Shown here: in pieces, positions 35,916 to 49,220 of the stretch
How the letters are laid out: each line of letters begins with the position of its first letter
How positions within the stretch are numbered: the stretch's first letter is position 1
From: Lucifuga dentata
Taxonomy: Eukaryota; Chordata; Actinopteri; Ophidiiformes; Bythitidae
NCBI GenBank assembly: GCA_014773175.1
Contig: VXCM01000904.1
Span: 62,001-126,000 of the forward strand
Length of the DNA: 64,000 nt
Direction: 5' to 3'
Made by a program: the position numbers and the translations under genes
Notes under the pieces: generated by a model
The model's input: the letters and a program-made list of their open reading frames with translations, nothing else
The model's database searches: none
Told to the model about the DNA's origin: nothing

Positions 35916-37822
35916 GGTAAGATAGTATACTGAGTCATCATTGCTGCTTTCTGTTTGCCTTGCTGCCAGACTGTCTTACTCTTTAGACCTGTGTGTCTGC
36001 CTGTCTGTGTGAGATCGGTCATTCCCTAAGGCTGCTGGAGCTCAGCAGGATAGAATCCAAGGCAACAGCAGCAGCTTATAAATTAACACTTTATATGTTT
36101 ACAGGCACAAAGCCTGAGACATGCATGGCAAACTGTAATTCAATCCTAGGCTTGCTATGGACTGTATAAATCAAAAAATGATTTAGTTTTGTTTTATTTT
36201 GCATGACTAAGCTCAATAAATATAACCCACATGCAATGTTGGATTGCTGCTAAGTATTTTCCAAAACTTACTGCCAGAGTGGTAAATTTTAGAATTTCTT
36301 TCCTACCGCCTAGACTGCCATTGCTTCATTCTGGTACGCTATAAAAATCAACTTGTAGAAACTTGAGATGTGTTTGAGGTAAGTAATCCATCACAACAAT
36401 CAAATACCTTTTAAATTTTTTGTCAAAGTAGTGTAATCTTAGTGCTTCAAGATGAATTCAAGAGGGAGCTACACAGAAGAAAATGTACGTCTGCCAAAAC
36501 AAGACGCTTTTACTGAAAAACTGAAACAGCTGTGCCTTCTACAATCCTGCGTAAGTGTTAGAAGGCAAAACATTGACTGTTAAGGTGGACATATCACCTG
36601 AACATTTGATTTTGAAAGACTAAGGGATTTGGCAAAATAACATGAAGACTAAAATACGGTTTTATGTTTTGGAAAATGGTTGGTAGTACCATAACATGTA
36701 TGCAGGTTGTATTTATTGGGCTCAAGCATGCAAAATCACTGGTACGGTCCTTTAATGATTGCTATTTCACTGGAATAGTGACAATTTTAACACAAGTTAC
36801 AATGACAAAATTATTAGTAAAAAATAAAAAATAAAACAAAATTTAATAAAATGAAATCAAGTGACTGATTAAAACGAAAAGCCAGTCACTAAATATAAAT
36901 CCAAGGTGATTAGAGGTCCTGCACACGGTGCACACACACAAGTGTTTTCAGTTATTCAAGCTGATTAAACCTCCACCTACCTTAAAGCTATGCTGGGAGT
37001 TTGCTAATATTTAAAAGAATTATAAATGTTAAGTTTCCCCACCCTAAAAAAAAGGTGCAACAAACAACTAGAAGAGTCAGTTAGATGCCATCAAACACTG
37101 TCTTGAAAAGAAATCTAATCAGTCAAATTAAATGAAAATACCTGTGTGGGTGTTTCATAAATGTCCAGGCCCTTAATAAGAATTGCAAATTGATTACTTA
37201 AAAAGTTGCTTACTTAAAAAGTTACTTAAAGCTGCTAAATTTATTTGTGAATTACACTATTTCCCCTTTTTGCACTGTCAAAGTGAATATCGCTATTCAT
37301 TTAGATATTAAGGAAGCTATAACAAATTTCAGGGAAATGTGACACTAAATGTAATAATAAAGGACACATTCTATTTTTCACTAGATAACTACATACAATA
37401 CTCACTGTCCATATGTATGTTGAACAAGAAAAAGGCAGACATAGTCCATAAAGGATAGGGTTTGGACGACATATTAGTGGCTATGATCCTTCTTCCCCTC
37501 AGCAGCCTTTAAGTGTTTTCTCTCGAGTGTGACTACATTGTAAAAAAATGGAGCCAAATCCACTGTCCTTGTTCCATATCAGATTCAAATGAAGCTAATA
37601 TGAAGCTTCAGAAGTCTGAGTTAGTTGAATCAAATTATTATTTTCTAATAATATGATATTGTAACACTAGAAAGGAAACACTTCACAGCCTGTACTGAGA
37701 GGAGGAAGGTTTACAAACACTAATATCTGGTCCAAAACCTATCCTTTAAGACATATATAGACTGTCTGCCTATAATGTGCCAATGTATGACTGTCCCTTT
37801 GGTTGTTCACTGGTCCAGTGTG

Positions 37823-37824
<2 letters not shown>

Positions 37825-37903
<79 letters not shown>

Positions 37904-37919
37904 GTGTGTGTGTGTGTGT
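37825..37919. repeat. (TC)n(TG)n compound microsatellite
   Basis: Roughly 17 TC units are followed by about 29 TG units with one CG interruption near 37899. Confidence 0.9.
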
Positions 37920-38972
37920 ATCTGACTGCTCATGCTAATGTGTCCTGCATGCGTCGGTAGACTCCTCGTGAAGAGCAATGGTTATGATCCTGAGACACTG
38001 ACAAACAGGTGAAATTTACAGCCACGGCCCTCTGCTCCACAGCCTGATTTTCATTTCCTCAACCATCACAGTCCCACATAGACATTAATCACCAGGCAGA
38101 ACATAAAACATGTTTGTCCCTGTAGTCTGCTTCATTCCTCAAGACTGGGGGGGGGGNGGGGGGGAGAGAAAAGGAAAGGAAAGATGATATAGTCACTGAG
38201 CTGTCTGTGTGCACAGGGAGGATATGTATAAGAACATATGGACATTTATTGTACATGTATTCACTGTAGCTGCTTGTATCCAAATCAAAAACTAATGGAA
38301 GAAGGAAGGTAAAGTGTAAAGTGTAAAGAATAATAGATGTTGTTCTAAAGATGAAACATTTTTAAATATATGAATAAGTAGGATTAGTATTTTCTTATAC
38401 ACTCATTCTATCGTAGTGCTTGTAGTAGTGGAGTAGTGGAAAAAGTAGTGGTAGTGGAAGAATAAAACCCACTAATACAAGATTACCTTCATTCATTAAA
38501 TAATTATTAACAGTGCAATTTACTCTGTTATCCAAAGTAAAAGTACTTATCGTGAAGAATGGTCTCTGTCACAGTGGTAATAACATGAAATCCCTAGAAC
38601 TGGAGCTGCAAGGTTTTTAATTTGACAGATATGAACAACCTTTATTTATTTATTTATTTCAATTTTGGAATTAAAAAATTAAATTATATTGTAGGCTATG
38701 TATTTGGTTTTATTATTATTATACCTTGGTTACTTTGTATTGCCTTATATGTATTTTAATATTGTATTATTTGTAGGCTGTGTATTGCTGCAAAAGCATT
38801 TCTTTGGACAAGCTTTGGAAGCCTTGGCTATAAATGCTACGCTATGTGATAGTTTATTCTTTGAATATTCTATGCTAGATATCATAGACACAAATAAGCA
38901 TAAATAAATAACTAATGAACATTCTGGAATGAAATAATAATCCCCAAATTGGAAATATAAAGTCTTTCAGCA

Positions 38973-39006
<34 letters not shown>

Positions 39007-40706
39007 ACCTGAGATTCTTTAGGGCTTTCATGCTTTCAGGTCATCTGAAGGATTATATGTTACTCTACATGGTGAGTAATTTTTCTGATCTATTCTACTT
39101 TCTAAAATTCTTTGAATAATGTCTAAAACACCTTGTACCATCAAATTAAAACAAGGACAAGATTTTTACCTGAAAATGGTAACATCTTATATTACAACAA
39201 CTACAGCTATCAGACAACATTTCCCTTTGAAATGATGGAACTGAAGCAGAAAGCAGCATAAAACAGAAATCTGATACAGTACAATTTCTTCAAAATTACA
39301 GGACAATACAGGACTTGTCTAAATGTGCTTAGTCACTTTCCACATCTATTTGTTTGCTTCCACTGAGGCAAAGATCAACAAACTCTTTCTAAAACATGGG
39401 AAGATGAATTTTACACAATACTATAAGTATGTTAAGACCAACATGTGTACAATAATTATAAAATGACACACATGAGAAATCAGCCACTCTGATTACTTTG
39501 AGACTGTAACTTTCTTCATATCTGCTCAGCACACTGACTGATAGCTCTCACCAGTAATAAATTCTAGATTAGCTCCATATTCTGTATGGTTTCCAATGCC
39601 ATATTTCATACTTGATAGAAGACAGCGTTATCCTTCGTATGCTGTTATATCCCTGTAATAGTCTCGTGTCTGTGGCTATAAAGAAGGGGCAGGGTTGCTT
39701 GATATGACTTAAAATAGAAAGTTGAAGTACCCTTTAAGTTTAAAGCCCAAAGAGGGAGGGCTGTTTCATAACAGGGCTTTTACATTTCTTGTGTCTCTGG
39801 ATGGCTCTCACCACACCTTCTACTTAACAGCATTGCAGGGGTATAAATCTTTGAAGAACTGCAGCCTGCGTCACACACGCACATCTGGCACTGAGGCTGT
39901 CCCACCCAGCTTGTGGGCAAGAAGAGATGGGCTAATCAGAGACCATCCACTGAGTGCCAAGGTCTCTTAAGACTCAAGGTCTGGGATTCTGTGTGTGTAT
40001 AAGAGTGAAAAGCAGGAAAGGGGGTACAAAGGTCAATATACATTACAGTCCCAGGCAATCCATCATGTCTACGTAACACACATCTGCACTTTGGCCCTGA
40101 GAAGCAAAAAATTATGTCAAACCAAGAGGTCAAGGTGACATTGCTTCTTGTTCCAAAGCAATGTTTAGTTTTACAGATAAATCAAAGCAATGATCTCATA
40201 AAATCATTCTCCTCAAGCCTGAAAACCATGTTGAAGTATATTAATGTTGCATTCAGGTTGAACTGCATGCCATAATCATGCGCCCATATAGAGGAATCTG
40301 TGAATGTTCTCTTATATATCTCTATTATAAAATATGACTCACCATCGCTCAATGATCTTCATGCAAGGGGTCCAGTAGATCATTCTAACAGTATTTGATA
40401 TAATTCTTTTAAGTTTATTTACCAAGAATGGTTTCTTGAGATTGGGTTCCTGGCCAAGGTGGTGGCATAGTTGTATTACATGAACCAACATGGAAACCTT
40501 CACAGAAAGAAGAGGAACAAGGAAAAATGAAATGAAAAAGATGAAAGCAAAGCATTAATACACACAACTTCCTTAATGAACACTGCATTAAAACAATGGC
40601 ACGTTCTCATTTCAGTCATTATGGGTTTGTGATTAAACCCATTTAGAGTGACTGTAATGACAGTGACACTGTGACAATGTTGGCATATGTAAATATGTGG
40701 AAAGCT

Positions 40707-40994
40707 ACAAGGACTTGATTGATGAGTTCTGAGTCCAGCATAGAAGCTCCGTTTTGGAGGTGCTGTAGTTAATTTATTGTTCAAATAATCTTTCAAATTG
40801 GCACACTTCTGGGATGGGTGCTTAAGTTCAAAGCCACCGTCATGGTTAACAGCAAAAGTGACAACTTAGCCATCTTGTACAACTCACAGAGCCTTGGATT
40901 ACTCTGGAAATTGCCTGTTATATATGATTTGAGCTCTTGCTCAATTTCTTACTGTATACTGTATGTCAGGCTCAGGAATTATCAGTAAACCATT
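40707..40994. mobile_element. Mariner-like MITE relic, second copy
   Basis: The left end (GGACTTGATTGATGAGTTCTG) and right end (GGCTCAGGAATTATCAGTAA) are diverged versions of the termini at 34041-34456. Internal words CCAGCATAGAA and ACACTTCTG and the segment TTCAAAGCYACNGTCATGGTT are shared between the copies. Confidence 0.45.
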
Positions 40995-41280
40995 ATGATG
41001 TGATCCCTTGAATCCCTTTATACTGTACATTAAGGTGCATTTGCATTTGTTTATGAATTTATTAAGAAGGCCAGTATAGTTTCTTTTATAAAACACAGTG
41101 TGGGTGTAACCATTACACACAGCAATAAATCTTAGCAGAATTTAACATATACAGTGAAGGTACATTTTTAGTAGAGGTACCTAAGAAGGTGGTAGCTACT
41201 AATATTTTCCTCACTTTAAAAGTGACAGGGAACATGTTTCTGACTTTCAAAACCCAATTTTAACAAGATATTATTTATTT

Positions 41281-41314
41281 ATTGATTTATACAACACAAG
41301 TCGTATAAATCAAT
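41281..41314. other. Perfect 12-bp-stem hairpin
   Basis: 41281-41292 (ATTGATTTATAC) and 41303-41314 are perfect inverse copies around a 10-nt loop. AT-rich and isolated; no role is apparent. Confidence 0.6.
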
Positions 41315-43829
41315 AACAAATGAGGACATTAAAGAAACACAAACACATAATATGCAGCCTTAATAAGTTAAGTTTTTATTGGTATGGTGTCATACAGCAG
41401 TACATACATACATAGCAATAACAGTAAAGAGAATAGTATGTCAACTACATTCAATCCCTATGCTTTAGTAGTCATGATAGCTCTAATAAACACTAACAAA
41501 GAGATAAGAATGAGAAAGCACCCCACTGACAGAACCATACACGTCACACACATGGCCAGAACAAAGCTGCTGGTGGTTTAAGGCATTTCACATTCTACAG
41601 TATCTGTTCTGTGGTAAACTGTGATTGATTTTGGATTGTGTAGTGCTGAGTTTTTAATGGCTGTTTCCACTATAATGTGGTGTTATAGATGCACCAAGAA
41701 AAGTTTGGCAGTGTAGACATTGTTGTAGTAGTGATTTTCTTTCTTCAAAGGCATGTTGTAATGCTATTGAGACACCCATGAATGCTCTTTGGGTTATAAA
41801 GGCTTGACACCATGCAAAGTGAGTCTAAAGTAAAATTACTTTAACTTGCCATTTGATCAAACATTTGGTGGATAACATAACTCAATAATCTACCCCAACT
41901 TTTGGATTTGCTTCCTCCATAAATTTCCAGTTGTGATAGGCCACTGTGTATAGTTACAACCACAATGCTATGGTACTAAAAGACTTTTCACAAGCATCAA
42001 GTAAGATAACTGAAACCCAACCCAAAAGGGCAGGGATCACCATGGCAAACAGCAAGAGGATATGATCACTGTGTAAAAACTGGCAGTGCACAAGCAGAAA
42101 AAAAGAGCTACAAGTCTCTCCTACAGAAGGATTGTTAATAATGAGGTCATACTACAGCAGAACATTTTATCCAGTCATGGCCACAGTTAAAGACAGAGGT
42201 CAGGTTGTTTCGAATGCATTGTCTGGCAGGTTCTGACTGAACTCTTGAGAATTTGGATTTTTGTTGGTGGTCCTCTTGAGGTTGAGTGACATAGTATGGA
42301 TTTGGGGTTCAAATGTGCTTCAGGCATCCTCAGTGGTACATGGGAAATGATGTTTTATATGCATGCAATTCATCACACCCACATGACTCATTCAGAATCT
42401 CATGCCTATGTGCTAAAACATCATTTACAATTCATTCTCTAACTGACTGGAATACATCACGAGGAAGGATTACTTTTCCCCTTTCTTATCTTGTCAGCTG
42501 CATTTACCTTCACTTTCCCTTCTCTGCTTTTCCTGTATCTTTCCCATAGCACATTGTGCAACTTGTTGCTCCTACCAAATTAGGTAGTTTACAGATTCAT
42601 ATACGTATAAGCAACTTAAAAATTATCTTTCCTTCTAGGCTTCTAGCATCAACAGCAAAGATCTGTAGCCTGTCTAAGTCATATCCTAAGAGTTATAACA
42701 ATAATCTTAAATCTAGCCTACTGGCTAACAAGCACAAGTCCATTAGAATTAGCAATGAGTGTTGTGCATGATGATGCTCAGCATGGTCATAGAGAAAAAG
42801 AAGGCTTGGGCCCATCTTTTGACTTCATATGATAAAATCATGTTGAATGAACAGTGGCTGATAGAATCCATGCAAGCATGAGATATACATACTCCATGCA
42901 AATTATGATAATACATTTTTTTCTTATTTGATTCAAGTCTTAATCCTTTCAAAAAAGCTACAGTTGTCAGTCAATCTTTGATAGTGAAACTTCATTGGAA
43001 AGTCAAAAGGTTGGTGCTTGACTTAGAATGTTAAAACCTTTCATACGCTTATCATGCTTGAGTAGAGTATGTCAAACAACTAAGTCAAGACAAGAGACAA
43101 ATTAGAAATGCTATCAGTGTTACCCAGGAATATAACAAATGGCTCAGATATTTTAATAAATTTCAGATTGTGTGCTCTTTTAAATGAACTGTTAGTGTTA
43201 CATCAGAAAATTGCATTTGCAATGTATAAGCAGAGGCAGAAAGATAAACTGATATCAGCTGTTTGATATGTCTTAATTCATGTGTTTTGTAAGTGTCTAC
43301 AGTACAATATTATTTGCACAGACACATTTTGTTTGGAATGTGTTGGGAATATCTCATTGCTTGTGGTAGTGACCAGAAGGATTATCTACTGAGATACAGC
43401 ATTATGCATTTGTTTAAGAGTATTGTACTTTAAAAGACCATACATCAGTAAGAAATGCTAAAGAAGTGTGAAGGAGAATGAGAAAGCAGATGTGGTTTTG
43501 TATCAAGTGATGGTGATATGAGTTATAATGGATTTCCTGTGGTGAATATCTGTGGGGGACAAAGGGGACAAATACAGTGGACCAACACAAAACAAACCTC
43601 TAATCCCTGCACTCTACTCACTTGTGGACATCCATTTGACATTATTTCACATTACCAAATATGACAAGCTTATTATTCTTGTAAGAACATAAAGCTAAGC
43701 CACAATCTTAGATCCCCACAAGTGCTTTGTGTAAAGACTTTGGGTTTGTTTTAGGATGGGAAATGAAGAGAGATGGGAGTTTGTATGATAAGGGGATGCT
43801 TTAGGGGCCAAGAGGCTCACCATAGGTTA

Positions 43830-44504
43830 TTAATTTTTCTGATTGATAGCAACATCACCAGCTTCTTGCGGCTTCTCCATCTTCTTGGTGGTGACCACTG
43901 TCTCCTCATAAATCTCATGCTGGGTGATCTTGCCTCCAGCTTTGCTCTGCTGCTGGTCCTCACCCTTCTTGGAGCCCTTGCCAGCGCTGGTGTACATGCG
44001 GGTCTGGTAGTTGTAACTCTGCCCACCAGTGCTTAGAGAGGGGCTGGAATAGCTGATCCCTGTACCAATGCGGGTCTCCTCCCCCTCCAGTAGTTTCCTG
44101 CAGAGATAAAGAAGCAAAAGGAAAGGTGTAGAAAGGAAACATGATGAGGTAAAGAGGACATAATGTAGCAAGACATAACAAGAAAGGGCAATGATGCAGC
44201 AATTTTTAAAAGGCAGAGAATATTGGCATCAAAAGTAATTTCTGCAACCAAGTGTCTGTAAGTTTGTTGTTTTTTTTTTGTTTTGTTTTGTTTTGTTTTT
44301 GTTTTGTTTTTGAGACAAGACGCTACCTGTAGGCTGCAATTTCAATGTCCAGTGCCATCTTCACATTCAGCAGATCTTGGTACTCCCTCAGGTGACGAGC
44401 CATTTCACTCTTAGTCGTTCTCAGTTCATTCTCCAGCTCTGCCATGCTGTCCTACAAGTAAAAATATAATGCAATGGACATTGTGTCTGTCATGCGTTTT
44501 AAAA

Positions 44505-44551
<47 letters not shown>

Positions 44552-46152
44552 TGTGGATTGTACAACTTTTACCAATCACATTTTTAAGAATTTTCTCAAA
44601 ACCAATTCTTAGCTTTTTCAAATACCTCGAGGAAATAGGAATAATAACCTCTTTTAGTCTACTTTGCTCCCTGAGGATTCGCTACATATACAGAAGATAC
44701 CACCAAGTCTATTGCTGGGCTGCTACAAATTAACGCCGTCAGAAGAAAAATGGGATGAAATGTATCCTAAAAACATCTTTTCAAAATGGAGAACCCAAAC
44801 AAAACCACTGTACATATATGAAAAACCGTTCATAGCACTTGTACTCTTAAACGGTGTGGGCGTTGTCTTGCTGGGCACGCTGTCCCAGAGGAATAAGTTT
44901 CAGCACCATGGACAGAGTCTAAACGACCACAGATGCTGACATCTTTTTGTTTTTAATTTTGATCTGACATTCTTTACTTCTTCGACAAAATATTATCAAG
45001 TTTTGTTTTGATCTCACGAAACATTTTATGAGAAATAAAATCACTGTCTAAGTTTACTTTTCATTCTGACAAAAGCTTAACACGTTATTAAAATGAATAG
45101 GCTACCTGGTAGCTTCCAATCTCCACATTGTGTCTATCCTCCATCTCTCGAATTTGCTTTTCCAAGGATTCGTTTGTCCCCCTCAGACTTTCTATCTCGA
45201 TGGTCCTGGACTGCAGTTGTCTCCTGAACTCGTTCGCGTCTTCCCTGCTGGCGCGGATTGCCTCATTATTCCGGTTAGCCTGCTCGGACAGGTCGGCGAA
45301 CTTCGACTTGTACCACTCCTCGGCGGACTGCAGGTTCTTGGACGCCATGGCCTCATATTGGCCTCTTATCTCTTTGAGGGCGGAGGTGAGATCCGGCTTA
45401 GCCACCTCCATCTCCACAGACACCTGTGCAGCCTGCATCATTTCCGTCAGTTCGGCCACCTCCTCATCGTGCACCTTCCTCAGGAAGTTGATCTCATCCA
45501 GCAGAGATTCCACCTTCTTCTCCAGGTCCAGGCGCACCATGGTGGCATCATCCACATCTTTCTTAAAAGCTTTGAGGGTGGCCTCCGCCTCCTCCCGGGC
45601 ACGGAACTCATCTTCATATTTTCCCCTGAGTTTCTGTAAGTCGTCTTCAATATGGTCCCGTTCAATCATCAGCTGGGACTTCTCCCCGTTGATCTCTTCC
45701 AGCTGGGAGCGGAGTTCGCGAATCTCTTGTTGGTAAAGCTCAGCCAAGCGGGATGGCTCGGTTTGCCGCTGGCGCAAAGCAATCAACTCAGTTTCCAACA
45801 CTTTGTTATGCTGTTCCAAGTTGCGCACTTTCTCGATGAACATTGCAAAGCGGTCATTAAGACCCTGCATTTGTTCCTTCTCATTTGTACGGATGATTTT
45901 ATACTCATTATTGACAACGCTGCTCTGTGTCATGTCGAAGGTCTCCAGTGGCATTGATGAAAAGGAGCGCCCGGGTTTCTTGCTGTATGAACCCAGAGAC
46001 GAGGCGCTGCTCCGGGATTGGGATGAGGACCGATAGCCCCCGCGTGAAGATATGCTCATCATTGGCCGCGATGGAGAGGATGAATAACGGGGAGATTCCC
46101 CAAAAACCCTGCGGTAGGAGGAGGCGGTAAAGGCTTCAGATCCGTAGCTCAT
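43830..46152 (-). CDS. ina: Alpha-internexin, neuronal type IV intermediate filament (gefiltin-like)
   Basis: Neuronal intermediate filament subunit that co-assembles with neurofilament proteins in axons. Exons 45106-46152, 44327-44451 and 43830-44097 join in phase to 479 residues (human about 499), with the three-exon layout of INA. Residues 1-90 are a Ser/Arg/Tyr-rich head. The rod opens at [20 protein letters not shown] (about 90-109) with heptad-rich coiled coil. It includes [19 protein letters not shown] and closes with the family signature [17 protein letters not shown] (382-398). The tail is short (81 residues), has a [13 protein letters not shown] segment and ends in a Lys/Glu/Gln-rich part. 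It has no KSP repeats, which excludes NEFM/NEFH. The start at 46152 (MSYGSEAF) is preferred over an in-frame ATG at 46218, because the TATA box lies between them. Position beside nt5c2 and taf5 supports ina over nefl. Which fish co-orthologue (inaa or inab) cannot be told. Confidence 0.93.
44271..44311. repeat. (TTTTG)n repeat in ina intron 2
   Basis: A T run then TTTTG/TTTTTG pentamers, close to the exon 2 donor of ina. On the transcript strand it is an A/C-rich run. Confidence 0.75.
44511..44548. repeat. (GA)n microsatellite in ina intron 1
   Basis: About 19 GA units. On the transcribed (minus) strand this is a CT run roughly 60 nt upstream of the exon 2 acceptor. Confidence 0.85.
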
Positions 46153-46195
46153 CTTGGCTTGAATGGAGAGAGAGGAGAGCAGTGGGCGCGTCTCC

Positions 46196-46203
46196 TTTTT
46201 ATA
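46196..46203 (-). promoter_or_regulatory. ina: ina TATA box
   Basis: The minus strand reads CCTATAAAAAGG here, 44-51 nt upstream of the preferred ATG at 46152. A start of transcription about 30 nt downstream (near 46170) would leave a leader of roughly 20 nt. It places the in-frame upstream ATG at 46218 outside the transcript. A tissue-restricted TATA promoter suits a neuronal gene and contrasts with the TATA-less promoters of its neighbours. Confidence 0.7.
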
Positions 46204-47021
46204 GGGGGACCAACCCAATCACTAATTAATGCCCACTGGGTAAGACCCGGACTGATGCATTAGCTAGACCTGTGTATGTGTGACTCCAAATGAATATTGT
46301 GATTGATATGATTTTATCTTAGTTAGTTAGATCTGCTACTTGAAGCTTTGCATAAGTCCAGAAGTGCGCAGCTGATTCACTGCTCTTTGTGTTGGAGCTT
46401 ATGGAACTGTCCATTTTGGCGCAGTGGGTCACCAATAAAATCGTAATGGCTTTTTGCACATTCACACAGCGAAATTGAACTCTGGAATACTTTTCGATCA
46501 ACAAATGATTAATTTTAAACAACACCCAACCGACTTCTCATGTTTCTAACTGCATAAAAATATTTAGAAGCTAAGTATAATTGAACAATTGAACAATTAA
46601 AAGAATTAAAATATACCGAGTTTGGAACATTGTTTAAACCTGGGTCGTTTCTAAAAGAAATCTCCCCTCAAATCCACCCTAAAACCAAATGCATATTCAA
46701 CATTCACAGTCAACAACAACACCAAGCGGTGAATTTGAGGCTCAGAGTTCCTGAACTGTCCAACACGATTGTGCTTCATTGCTGTTTTAAAAGAAATGGG
46801 TCTTAATGAAACTTTATATTGTTAGGTGCTCTTTTTCTCAAAGGGTTCTTTTCAGGTTTGAAGTGAGGATTATGCTAAGTTTGATAAATTATTAAATAAT
46901 GAAAAGAAACGTTCCGGGTAGCTGATCAAAAGGGAAGAGGCATAACCAACATTAGACTTGAATTGATAGATTTTGTTGTGTTCATGCAGGTGAAAGTGAA
47001 GCAACGTAGAGAATAAAGTAC

Positions 47022-47053
47022 AAAAAAAAAAAAAAAANAAAAAAAAAAAAAAA
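47022..47053. repeat. Poly(A) run interrupted by N
   Basis: An A homopolymer with a single N at 47038 in the ina-nt5c2 interval. Similar N-in-homopolymer sites occur at 23648 (T), 29847 (A), 38157 (G), 50780 (T) and 60053 (C). Confidence 0.85.
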
Positions 47054-49084
47054 CAAAAAACTTCCTGGGAGAATATCAACAGGTTGTATTTTATAGTTTA
47101 GACTTAATGCTACAAGCAACAAAAAAGCTTTCAGGTCTTAGTTATATTTAAAATTATTGTGGAGTTTGTTATGGTGTATATTTTGTTTTGTGTAAGAGTA
47201 ATTGAAAACAGCATCATTATTATAGATCTCTGCTGCCCTCTTTTGTCATTTCAGCACACTGCAAGCAAACATGAATGTGAAACGAGGCTAACCACTCTGG
47301 TTAAAGCATGAACTGCATGTATGCAATGCATTTGAAATTTTGAGAAATTTTCAGAAATTTTGGGGAATTTATGAATATGCTTCTGTACATACGCTGATTC
47401 ATGGATGACTGGGCAATAACAAATTTCCAAAGAATGAACGATGTGAAGGACAGCAGACAAACAAATGGCCATCCTTACTCGTCAAAACCATCAGCCATGG
47501 TGTAACAGCAGCCCAAATTAATCCTGAATAAATATCATACCATTTTCAGGCTGAGATAAGAATGTTAAAAGTCATTACCAATGCCATCTGAGTAGCCATA
47601 AGCTTAAAGATCTTGCTAACTACTCTGAATAACATTTGTACAGTTATACTGTAGTTGTACAGTGTGTTGATGTGTATCCATCAACACACAACTCTGTATA
47701 AACTGATATCAAACAAATCAAAAATTATACAGAACTAGATGGTTTCTTTATGGCTCACTGCATGATTGCATTAAGAAAACTGCTTCAGTCGTTGGGTATT
47801 CATTTACATCAAATGTAAATCATAATTTTCTTTGACATACTGAAAAATGAGAGGAAATTGAAACTAAATATGCAAATGTATAACCAGAGGACAGCTTATC
47901 AACTCTGCCCAGACTTGCCTTGGCTCCAGTCTGTATGATTAATCTACTCTGTGTATTGTTCTACAAAGATCTTAACATGGGTCCCTATCAGTGGGACTAA
48001 GATAAGAATATGTTAAAGAGAAGGAGACAGTGAGACTGTGAGTCCTAAAGCTGCTTTGAACACAAATCGACTAATATTTCTCTGGAATGGACAGATGGAA
48101 TGAGACATAGGGCAGGACACACCAAGGATGAAAGAAAAGAAGACTATCCAAATCTTTCAATCACTGAGGTGACAATATTAGTGAGAATACATTAACATGA
48201 TTTCTGCCTTCATTCCTACTGCTACATCTGTGTTAATCTCTTTCTATCTTTTAATCAGTGTGTGGATGATGAAATTACTCTTACCAAATTTGTGCTGGCT
48301 AAAGCTAGCATAGAATGTAAATGAACAGGATGGGACATGTCAGAATGTACAAATATATCACACAGGATGAGGTACACTTGGACATGAATTTAGAAGGTGC
48401 TGTAACCTTAAAGTCTAAAGTTCTAAGGAAGTGACAGTATGTCGCTGTCGGAGAGTGATTATTGCAAGGTGTAATGAATGGGACATCAACTAGGAACATA
48501 AAGCGAGTTTTATTGTAGCATGATGTAACCATTAGTTATTGACTAAAGGAAACTGCGTAAATTTTGTTGATCTTTTATTGTTAAAGGAGCATACAGTATA
48601 TTCTGCTAAATTAATTGTAAAAATGTCATTTAATAATTATTTTGGGATCAAATTTTCATAATATTTATGAATTCTGAACCACTACTGTTGGAAGACATAT
48701 TACTCCAGTATTTATTGGTGTAGCAAATTCTCAAGTGTGAGCCCATAAAAATGTACACCCCATGGTCATTCTGCCTGTGAAGGTTCATCTCAATCATCCA
48801 TTTTATCAATACACAGAATAGTGCAACAAATTAGGTGAGCATTCCTGTTGAAGCCCAGAACTGATGTTAAATGGCGTCTTCATCTATCAGGTGGTAAGAT
48901 GTCTAGAAGGTTGAAGATAAGTCACATGGACTGGAAAAAGTGCCTTGAAATATTTTGCCATTCATCTGAAAGGCTTTTTCAGTCCTAACTGTAGTGGGAA
49001 CAGTTAGCATTTATTCTCAAAAGGCAGGCACACCCAGAGCCATCAGTGTGATGGCTAAGCTCCATTGTGGAATGCAGTTTCCCC

Positions 49085-49220
49085 TCATTGTAGATGCGGG
49101 TGTAACAGTTTTGCTTCATTGTAGATGCGGGTGTAACAGTTTTGCTTCATTGTAGATGCGGGTGTAACAGTTTTGCTTCATTGTAGATGCGGGTGTAACA
49201 GTTTTGCCTCATTGTAGTGC
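49085..49220. repeat. 31-bp minisatellite, about 4.4 copies
   Basis: The unit TCATTGTAGATGCGGGTGTA plus 11 further bases (ending GTTTTGCT) repeats with period 31 from 49085. The first four copies are nearly perfect and the last is truncated and diverged (CATTGTAGTGCAGGTGTGG). The head-to-tail array has no spacers, so it is not a CRISPR array. Confidence 0.9.

Larger units (their letters stand above)
33500..43829. other. Intergenic region upstream of taf5 / downstream of ina, no gene recognised
   Basis: AT-rich DNA with two mariner-like relics (34041, 40707), a TTAA-bounded repeat near 34934, a TGA triplet run (35854-35914), a compound TC/TG microsatellite (37825-37919), an N inside a G run (38157), an A run (38971-39003) and a 12-bp-stem hairpin at 41281-41314. 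The stretch just left of 43830 should include the ina 3' UTR; its end was not determined. Confidence 0.55.

Noticed and set aside
35810..36022. Poly-isoleucine open frame
   Set aside because: Translation of the TGA/ATC triplet microsatellite on the minus strand.
45128..45736. 202-codon open frame antisense to ina exon 1
   Set aside because: A mirror of the coiled-coil coding sequence. Glu/Leu/Lys-rich coding strands leave the antisense frame open; no independent protein family resemblance.
46153..46218. N-terminal extension of ina
   Set aside because: The in-frame ATG at 46218 is upstream of the TATA box and the extension has no resemblance to intermediate-filament heads.
49085..49220. Possible CRISPR-like array
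   Set aside because: Units are head to tail with no unique spacers and the genome is vertebrate. It is a minisatellite.
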